From positions 9,672,001 to 9,736,000 of the forward strand of contig CP075496.1 of NCBI GenBank assembly GCA_021613535.1: a DNA stretch of 64,000 bases, written 5' to 3'. Made by a program: the position numbers and the translations under genes. Positions 56,706 through 64,000 of this stretch are shown piece after piece; positions within the stretch are counted from its first letter, which is position 1, and each line of letters opens with the position of its first letter. The DNA comes from Adineta vaga. Taxonomy: Eukaryota > Rotifera. The notes under the pieces are model-generated. The model made no database searches and was not told the DNA's origin. It saw only the letters and a list, made by a program, of their open reading frames with translations.

Positions 56706-58649
56706 TTATTTTGATTCCATATCTGTTTCAAATAATTCGTGTTCGTTTAACAATGCCCAAAACATGTCTACACCGTGTTGAATAAGTGCATCAGGAAAAT
56801 CGTATGCTGCATCATGTAGAACAGCCGCTGTTTCACCTGCACCTAGTAGAAACATAGCAGAAGGACATATAGAAGAAAAGACACCAAAATCTTCTGACCA
56901 ACGTGCCGGCACCGACATTAATGTTAATTTTTTTTCACATTTCCTTGCACAATTGATGACATCTTTTGTAGCATGTTGATCATTCATTACTGCATCGAAT
57001 ATATCACAAAATTTAATATCATATTTTATACCCGCTTGTTGCGTTTCACATTCAATTAATGCACGGGCAGCTTCTACCATTGGTTGCATTAAATCATCCG
57101 TAGCGGTACGTAATGTAGCCATGATGACGGCTTCACCAGGTGAAGTACCAAATGCTATTTCACCTAATTTTGCATGAATAATCGTCAATAATCGGAGCTC
57201 TTGCGTAGCAGGTAAACTGCGTGGTAATTGTTCGAGTTTTTCAATTAGGTGACACATGACGCGTGCTGGACTTAATCCTTGATCTGGATGAGCAGCATGA
57301 GTGCAACGACCTTGTAAATGTACAATCATACCGCGTGATGCACATGCAAATGCTCCTTCTCGTATTGCTATTTCACCTAGTGAATGTCCTGGTTGATTAT
57401 GTAATGCATAAGCTACATCAGGACGTAATGATGCATCGAACTTATTGCATTGGATAATTGCTCTTGCTCCATCACCAGTCTCTTCAGCAGGTTGAAAGAG
57501 TAACACAACTTCACCACGAACAGGAGGTTGATAACTAAGTTGTTTGGCAATACCTAGGAGTATAGCCATATGTCCATCATGACCACAACTATGAGCAACA
57601 TTTTCATTGCGAGAACACCATTCTCGTCCATTGCTTTTTTCATGAATTGGTAACGCATCCAGGTCAGCACGTAACATAACTCTTGGTCCTGGTTTAGGTC
57701 CACTAAATACTCCAGCAACACCATATCCACCTAAATCAGTGATAACACGTGTTGCACCAACTTCCTTTAGCCAAGTAGTGATGCATGCTGCTGTCATTTT
57801 CTCATTACTAGACAGTTCTGGTTGTGCATGTAAATAATGACGAATTGTTTCTAAAGATGTATCAATAAGTGATGGAAGCGGCGTAAAACACGATGCTATA
57901 GGTTTCATCTCTATGTGAGCTTCTTCATCATGAGGAAAACCGAATTGTTGCCACATAGCTGATTTGTTCCATTCTTTGATAAAGCTAAAAAATAGAAACG
58001 TTGATCTCTCTCTCTCTCTCTACTATCGATCACAAACATACTTACAGTGTTATCTTACTATTTTCTAATTGGAATATACCAACAACTGTCCATGTTGCTT
58101 TTTTTCTTGAAGCCGTTATTCCTAAAAATACAAAATTTATAAAGATGGTTTTGTAGAAGTTGCGAAATTACCTCTATAAGGTTCTCTACAGTGACTACCT
58201 TCAACCGTATATCTGATTGCTACTTGATTGCCTTTAGCCAGAATGTAATCAAAATTGATGATATGCATATCACCGATACTCTTCATCAATTCTATTAAAG
58301 ATAACTATGAGAAACTTGATAATAATAAATCTATAACTACACACTTTCTTGTTCTTTAGTAAAACTCTCACAGTCGCGAATTTCAGGAAAGGTAGTTGAA
58401 GCGATAAATTCATTTCCAAAAGCCAGAAGATGCGCAACATTATTAGAATTAGCCCGTTTTGGATCATAGCTGGAATGAAATAGATAGAGAATCAACACGC
58501 TTCTGTGAAGGGAGGACATGAAAAATTTGTCTGACTCGTAATAGTTGATCGATAATTTAATTAACATACGAAACATATAGTATAAATATCTACCTGATTT
58601 CTATATATTCTTTCACAATAAGAATATTGTTTGCCTCTTGTTCTATCAT
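56706..58649 (-). CDS. SnoaL-like domain fused to M20 amidohydrolase
   Basis: Five exons (58649-58594, 58469-about 58345, 58291-58172, 58121-58046, 57984-56706) give about 551 residues. The donor of exon 2 is ambiguous by 2 bases. Residues 5-135 resemble SnoaL-like ester-cyclase domains (VAIRYTVEGSH, GITASRKKATWTVVGIFQLE, then KEWNKSAMWQQFGFP, the usual end). Residues about 160-545 are an M20D peptidase/amidohydrolase: HSCGHDGHMA (C259, H261), LLFQPAEETGDG (E293/E294), HAAHPDQG, and a dimer/lid domain. M20D enzymes cleave N-acyl amino acids such as hippurate or IAA conjugates. The M20 part is intronless and visibly richer in G/C than its surroundings; a bacterial source is likely. Confidence 0.85.
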
Positions 58650-59037
58650 TTTTCAACAACTAGCACACAATCAAAATCAAAGTATCGCATGACATGTTTT
58701 GTTGTTGTATGTTCTATACGAAAGATAAGATTTTATTCGTTGCTTCTCTTCTTAGATTCACTATCGATCTTGATGAGATAAACTTCAAATGTTAAAATTA
58801 TCTCGGTCATATATATGCTTACGAGTATGATATATAATTATATTTACCATCAAGATTTAAATTGATTAAAATTTAACTTTTAAAAACGTACGGTTTATAT
58901 TGCATTGCTTCAATAAATCACTAGCACACAAGTAACGTTTCATAATAAAATATTTCTTGGAAAAATTATTCAAAGAGATCTTAATCTTATTAAATTTTTC
59001 ATTGTATTTATAAAATTAGAAAACTGAACACTAAAAA
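58650..59037. other. Short intergenic
   Basis: 5' flank of the SnoaL/M20 gene and 3' flank of the small secreted gene. Nothing else. Confidence 0.4.
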
Positions 59038-59328
59038 TTAAAATTTAATAAAAAATTCGTGGTTAAAGATCTTAGAGATATTTGTCTCTAATCGATTGGT
59101 TAAATTGATTCGGTAGCTATCACATCTAGCAGAGCAAAAATTCCAGTTGTATAAGCGGAAAATAACAGATATATCACCATCTACACCTAGACAAGCCCAA
59201 TATGCAGCTTGACCATCGGTACTACATGTAGTGAGTCCAGCCGCACAACTAGCAGCATCGCTTTGGTTTTCAATGACAAAAATAGTTCCAGTTATAAATA
59301 ATAGAAATGACCATCGTGCTACTGCCAT
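59038..59328 (-). CDS. Small Cys-rich secreted protein
   Basis: 96 residues from the ATG at 59328, which opens a signal peptide (MAVARWSFLLFITGTIFVI); the frame is open to 59409. The mature part has five cysteines. Its first half (SCAAGLTT, AAYWACLG) resembles the N-terminal half of the ALF-like protein at 30393-30803 (ACATGLLT, YVACIG), but the cationic loop is lacking. It may be a shortened relative or an unrelated peptide. No firm function. Confidence 0.5.
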   Translation of the reverse strand: MAVARWSFLLFITGTIFVIENQSDAASCAAGLTTCSTDGQAAYWACLGVDGDISVIFRLYNWNFCSARCDSYRINLTNRLETNISKIFNHEFFIKF

Positions 59329-59749
59329 TGTAAGATAATGTGAAAGCAAAAATGAATTAATAGAGAACAATACACCGATTTCTATACTCGCAGTGAGCGT
59401 TTTTTCCAAGATTTAATGTAAATACTTAACTGGTGTTGCTTTTTGTTTTCAAATGAATCCTTGATTCGTGGCTGCTGACTAATTTCTTCCACCAGAGGTC
59501 GGTCATGTAAGTGTAAGTGACTTAATAAACAAATTATATTTACCTATACATCTGTTTTCAATGTGGTGAAACAGAGTAGAAAATAAGATTTACAACAACG
59601 AGCAACTGCATTATTATTAGAAAAATAACGAACAAAAACTACATGTGCAGTGCCATAAGGCAAATTGAATAGCTCAAAGAATTGTTGTTAGAATGAAAGT
59701 ATCGAATGATGGATGTAACATTGTTCATCAAGTATTAGTTGATATAATG
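59329..59749. other. Intergenic, no gene seen
   Basis: Flank between the small secreted gene and the transposon remnant. No coding signal. Confidence 0.4.
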
Positions 59750-60129
59750 TTAACCCTTTCTGGTCGGATGTTGCCATTTGGCAATATTTTACCACTCTCA
59801 TCCTAGATTTGACGTCAAAGTAGCGAGATATAGTTCCTCAAGAGATTTGATAATTAATTACATGCATTTTAGGACAGACCTATGTCTTTTCAAGAAAGGA
59901 GAAAGCTTTTATCGCAGAGAGGGATAAATTCTCACGCCAAGACCCAGAACAGCCTTCCAGTCGAAATGATCTGTTTTTCATTTATCCGATGATTTAATGC
60001 GATAAGTAACTAGTAGTTAACTGTCCTTCCCAGGTCCATTATCTATTGTATCAGTAAAATTAGTTATTCAGTATACTTGAAGAACACAATGCGTGAATGT
60101 TGCCTTTTAGCAACTTCCGGTCGTAAAGA
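59750..60129. mobile_element. PiggyBac-like non-autonomous element (MITE)
   Basis: The left end is TTAA followed by CCCTTTCTGGTCGG, then a small palindrome, TTGCCATTTGGCAA. About 350 bases on, at 60094-60129, a copy in inverted orientation occurs (TTGCCTTTTAGCAA, then TTCCGGTCGTAAAG); when reversed it matches the left end at about 23 of 33 positions. TTAA next to CCC is the target-site and terminal signature of piggyBac elements. No transposase is inside, so it is a non-autonomous relic; the right TTAA is lost. Confidence 0.55.
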
Positions 60130-61268
60130 TACAAAAAGTTGGAAAAAGTCAATTACTTTTTCTCAATGAAACTTCTATCATTTGCTGTTAGTTTTAGTTT
60201 AGATTGTCGACTTCTTAGAATCTTGAGATCGTATATATTCCAACAGTACTCAACAGCTTACCAAAGCAACGCCAATATCATCTATTTTTCCTAGGAAAGT
60301 TCACGAATTTAGTAAGATTCTAATAGGATTGACAGCACATCATAGTATTCCTATTCAGACTATTGCAAAACACAAGTAGCGCGGATCCAACGGATTCACT
60401 CATTTTCTTTTGAATTTGTATGTTTTTTTCAGAATCAATATAGTCATACTCTTCGCAACATTTTATAGAGGAATTCGGAGCTTGATATCAAAAAGCAAGG
60501 ATAGTTTTGAAGTAAGATAGAATACATTATATTCCGCACAGTATTGGAATTAATGGTTCATTTATACATTTTATAGACTTACAGGAGCAATTTTTCGAAT
60601 AATAAGATATATTTTCTTACGCTTTCGAATTTACACAGATGTTAGATAACTATTGACGATGATATATTGAAAATTAAGTCGTAATATTATTGAATACTTG
60701 AAGGATGCAAAAGCTGCTGCCGGACAACTGCATCACTTTTTGATATCGGGCTTTGAAAAAAAGTATTAAAATTTCGAAAAAAACTTAAAAATAGAAAACA
60801 TTTTTCATTATTCTTATTCCTCCGTCTATTTGTTGTAGAAACTAAAATTCAACCGAAGTCTTTTCAGAATACCGCTTCATATACGTGGATCATTTACTGA
60901 TTTTGAAAAGTGTTACATCTTGAAATTGATGAATAGATATCATAAAGTAAAACTGGATAAATCAAGTAGCACCCTCTACAGTCCATCTCTGTTAGTATAT
61001 TATCGTGTTTTTCTTTCGTCGTATTTGATATAGTCGATCTTTTTTAAACGACGAAATGTTAACATGCTATCGATCAGAATGAGAAAAACACATAGTCATC
61101 GATACACGATTTGTTTTATAGATAGTCCGACGATAACACTTTCATCATTCTATTATCGATCGAGTGACGTATACGTGATTATACTTTGTGTATTTTTGTC
61201 TAACTATTTGATTTCAAAATATCGTTTTTATTTTATTCAATTTTAGATAAATTCAATAATAATATCAA
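60130..61268. other. Intergenic, no gene seen
   Basis: AT-rich DNA between the element and the F-box gene. No domain is recognised in its short open frames. A TTTTAG acceptor-like site at about 61243 could end a 5' UTR intron of the F-box gene. Confidence 0.35.
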
Positions 61269-62174
61269 ATGTTTGAATATTTTCCTGATGAAATTCTTCT
61301 TCATGTTTTCGAATATTTTAATATACGTGATTTACATCAATCATTTTATGGTTTAAATTCTCGATTAAATGCTCTTATCTGTTCAAAGAAAAATCTTTCT
61401 TTAGTTTTTTCATCTCCTGACGAAATGGATAGTTCATTTTCTGATGTATTTGCAACTTATATTGCTAAATTAGTTGTCGACCATTCAAGTTATATCGATT
61501 ATGAAGCATTTTCTTCGCTACATTCTTTAATATTAAATAGTCCATCGGATGATCAGTTAGAACAAATATGTTATTGTAAATTTCCTTATTTAATTCATTT
61601 AGAATTTGGTATTATGAGTAATACATTGTTATATCGTACCTTATATGAAGTTCTTCATAGTGAACAATTTCCTTGTTTAGAAACATGTATATTTCATCAT
61701 GAAACGAATGTTGTTTCATTAAATCGTTATAGACAAATTTGGTCTAATTCATCAACACTTCGAACAGTTTGGTTAAGTTCAGTGGATTTATCTCTTCGGT
61801 CAGATAATGGATTGATTAATCGAGAAAAGATTTTGTCTACAAATGTTATGCATTTAAATCTCAAACGATTAGATATTTGTTGTACATCAGATGGTCCATC
61901 AATTTGTGAAATTGACCATTTTCTTCAACAAATGCCGAACTTAGAAAAATTCAACATCGCTTCCAATGAAATTTATTATTCATATGAATTTCTACGTCAA
62001 TTAGCTTCTACACTTCGTCGACGACTTATTTACCTGGCAGAATTTAGTTGCGAACTTTTATGTGTAATGACAATTGAAGAACTTGAACAATTGTCTCAAT
62101 TACATACATGTTTTAAACGTATTCAATATGAATCAAAATACGGTGGACAATGTATTAGATTATTTACAAAATAA
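61269..62174 (+). CDS. F-box protein
   Basis: Single exon, 301 residues. Residues 4-40 are an F-box (FPDEILLHVFEYFNIRDLHQ, then SFYGLNSRLN), the Skp1-binding part of SCF ubiquitin ligases. The rest has leucine-rich, beta-type stretches without clear repeats (LKRLDICCTS, MPNLEKFNIAS). It belongs to the same broad bdelloid F-box group as the gene at 5670-7541 but is shorter. Substrate unknown. Confidence 0.82.
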   Translation: MFEYFPDEILLHVFEYFNIRDLHQSFYGLNSRLNALICSKKNLSLVFSSPDEMDSSFSDVFATYIAKLVVDHSSYIDYEAFSSLHSLILNSPSDDQLEQICYCKFPYLIHLEFGIMSNTLLYRTLYEVLHSEQFPCLETCIFHHETNVVSLNRYRQIWSNSSTLRTVWLSSVDLSLRSDNGLINREKILSTNVMHLNLKRLDICCTSDGPSICEIDHFLQQMPNLEKFNIASNEIYYSYEFLRQLASTLRRRLIYLAEFSCELLCVMTIEELEQLSQLHTCFKRIQYESKYGGQCIRLFTK

Positions 62175-63062
62175 TCATCTAAGCAATCTTCTTTTAAGTC
62201 TTCTAAACATATATCTTGATATGTTACTATTTTAATAGTATACCAAATTTGTATTCACTTATTTTCTTTCTTTTACAATAAATAATTACAGATATAAACA
62301 TTTTATTACTTTTTTTACCAGTTATCTACAATTTTGAAAAAAAAACGATAGAAAATTACGTTGTTGATTATACTTACTAATGTTTTCTGAATTTCTTAGT
62401 GATATGTATTGTTTCATGACACCATCGAAGAAAACTGATCTTTCCTTGATTGACTGAACCGAGTCTATTGATGATCAATATGGATAAATTTCAAGCGAAT
62501 CTTACATGATCTATGGATGACAACAATACATACTCGAAATCTTTTATGATTCGTTTTTCTTGACTTGCGATTTCAGTATACAATCATAGGGGTAAGAACC
62601 TACAAAAACTTCGACATCTACATCATTCTGTTCTGCTATATTTTTTTCTCGTTTTTATGCGCATGAAATAAAGAATAAGATTTTTTCCTCTTATCGAGAT
62701 TCATTACTATAAAACAACTGCAACAGAGACATCCATCCCTCACCCTTCAACAATTTACGAATGAATAAATAAATAAAAAGTGTCTGTTGAGGATTGTGTT
62801 TGAAACTATGTGCGATAATAGGTACGCTAGGTTGGAAACTACTTATCTTAGAGAATTTTTGTATTTGTTCTTCTTTATCTGACTCGTGGTGATAAAGTGT
62901 TGTTTGTCAATTAGAAGACATATTCCCTTTCTGTTGTTTCTTTTTATCTTTACTTTGAAAAAATATTTTCTTTTCATTTGTCTACTCCTTTTCTAGAAAA
63001 ACTCTTCGGTTTTTCAGATTTATACATATTCTTCTCATTGTCTAACACGTCTTAATTTCAAG
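62175..63062. other. Intergenic, no gene seen
   Basis: 3' flank of the F-box gene (AATAAATAA near 62277) and 5' flank of the ADP-ribosyltransferase gene. Confidence 0.4.
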
Positions 63063-64000
63063 ATGGCATCAATTAATAATGATACAAGTCAAACCCATGG
63101 TCGTTTTCTTGATGGAGCTGAAGAACCACGTAAAATGCTGCAACCGATCGAAGGATATCAAGATTTACCTTTAGTATCTCTTGAGGATTCAGTCGAGTCT
63201 ATCATTTCATTATGTTCCGATATTCATCGACGAGTATATATTGCCAAGGAAAACTGTAAAAATCTTCCTCCGAATCATTTGACAGTAGACGAAGTTGCAG
63301 CAATTCAACTTTATACCATGGAATGGAAACCAAGGGTTGGATGTCTTTATATGGCATTGAATACTGTGCTTCGTACTGAAAATCGTGATGAGATTACTCC
63401 TTGGTATTTATATTTGAAGTTAATTCTTTCTGCACTTACGCGAATACCATCGAAACAAACAATTATATGGCGAGGTGTGAAAGGTAACTTAAGTCAAAAA
63501 TATAACATTGGTAGTACATATATTTGGTGGGCATTTAGTTCCTGTACTGAATCACTTGATGTACTTGAATCAAATGTCTTCTTAGGAAAATCAGGAGAAA
63601 GAACTATATTCAATATTCAATGTGAAAATGGGAAAGATATTAGTCCATATTCTTACATTCCAGTTGAAAAAGAAATTCTTCTTTTACCAGCAACGCAATT
63701 TGTAGTTAAAGGCAAATTGAATCCATCACCTGGTCTTCATATTATTCAATTACAAGAAACGAAACCAAAATTTCCAATGATCGAGTTACCTGTGGTTTCA
63801 TCGAAATCGTCACAATCAGGATCAACTAATACAGCAATGAATTCCAATGTCAAAGTTCAACAAAGAATTTATCATTGTATGAAAGATTGTATGTATTTTG
63901 GAGAATTTAATCTAATCGATCGTGATATTCCACTAATTGTTGAACAAGCAATAAAAATTCGAAAATGTACTTTTCTTGATTTAAATTATAATAATATTAC
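63063..64000 (+). CDS. ADP-ribosyltransferase with LRR tail (cut by window end)
   Basis: The frame is open from the ATG at 63063 to the end of the window (312 codons), so the gene is partial at its 3' end. Residues about 25-225 are an arginine-type mono-ADP-ribosyltransferase. R137 lies in IIWRGVKG, S159/S160 in WWAFSSCTES, and E202-K-E204 in PVEKEILLLPA, so the R-S-ExE triad is intact. A Ser/Asn linker follows. From about residue 275 an RI-type leucine-rich repeat seems to begin (IRKCTFLDLNYNNIT). The domain aligns along its length with the ART at 8696-11262 (shared TENRDEITPW/VENRNALKPW). Probably cytosolic; target unknown. Confidence 0.88.
   Translation, partial: MASINNDTSQTHGRFLDGAEEPRKMLQPIEGYQDLPLVSLEDSVESIISLCSDIHRRVYIAKENCKNLPPNHLTVDEVAAIQLYTMEWKPRVGCLYMALNTVLRTENRDEITPWYLYLKLILSALTRIPSKQTIIWRGVKGNLSQKYNIGSTYIWWAFSSCTESLDVLESNVFLGKSGERTIFNIQCENGKDISPYSYIPVEKEILLLPATQFVVKGKLNPSPGLHIIQLQETKPKFPMIELPVVSSKSSQSGSTNTAMNSNVKVQQRIYHCMKDCMYFGEFNLIDRDIPLIVEQAIKIRKCTFLDLNYNNI

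Noticed and set aside
1-64000. Prokaryotic features: operons, ribosome binding sites, CRISPR, origins
   Set aside because: Spliced genes, a Pol III tRNA and poly(A) signals show eukaryotic nuclear DNA; no direct repeats of CRISPR type were seen.

Overview
This window looks like nuclear DNA of a bdelloid rotifer (Adineta/Rotaria type). The sequence is AT-rich and gene-dense, genes lie on both strands without operons, and most introns are short GT-AG introns of about 40-80 bases. The content fits bdelloids: ADP-ribosyltransferases joined to a beta-propeller or to leucine-rich repeats, F-box proteins, B-box proteins, an NHL-repeat relic, several lineage-type rhodopsin-like receptors, and genes of bacterial or fungal look (GH36 alpha-galactosidase, fungal-type amidase, Ag85-like esterase, M20 amidohydrolase). 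The species call is inference; no rRNA or mitochondrial marker is present. Exon joins were worked out by hand from splice sites and reading-frame closure, so most genes here are longer than their largest open frame.

Layout. 0.7-7.5 kb: a kinase with an MLKL-like helical N-terminus (+), a secreted GH36 alpha-galactosidase (+), and a convergent F-box gene (-). 8.7-14.2 kb: an ADP-ribosyltransferase/propeller fusion (-) and a long-chain acyl-CoA synthetase (-). 14.7-18.1 kb: a receptor relic, its intact relative (+), and a prolyl-4-hydroxylase-like dioxygenase (+). 18.4-20.8 kb: a ten-exon GTP-type PEPCK (-). 21.3-24.8 kb: an NHL/EGF/transmembrane relic (-) and a small EGF membrane protein (-). 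25.7-30.8 kb: a second receptor type (+), a B-box/SPRY-like gene broken in a 10-A run (+), a pentapeptide-repeat relic, an O-methyltransferase (+), and an anti-lipopolysaccharide-factor-like secreted peptide (-). 31.5-36.6 kb: amidase (+), a secreted protein of unknown family with a decayed tandem copy (+), and a His/Pro/Gly-repeat secreted peptide (-). 37.4-46 kb: GNAT (-), a claudin-like gene with a frame break (-), a secreted esterase (+), a tandem pair of type I membrane proteins (-), and a receptor (-). 48-54.9 kb: an eight-exon syntaxin (-), an LRR protein (-), an initiator tRNA-Met (-), a sphingomyelin-synthase-family enzyme (+), and a receptor (-). 56.7-64 kb: a SnoaL/M20 fusion enzyme (-), a small Cys-rich secreted protein (-), a piggyBac-like non-autonomous element, an F-box gene (+), and an ADP-ribosyltransferase/LRR gene cut by the window end (+).

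How the genes work together. There is no evident pathway cluster. Housekeeping genes (PEPCK, ACSL, syntaxin, tRNA-iMet, sphingolipid synthase) are mixed with accessory ones. Several accessory genes have immune-like or toxin-like architectures (MLKL-like kinase, two ADP-ribosyltransferases, ALF-like peptide, B-box protein, LRR protein). At least four gene relics and one transposon remnant show ongoing duplication and decay. The most distinctive items are the ALF-like peptide, the SnoaL/M20 fusion, the ART/propeller fusion and the MLKL-like kinase.
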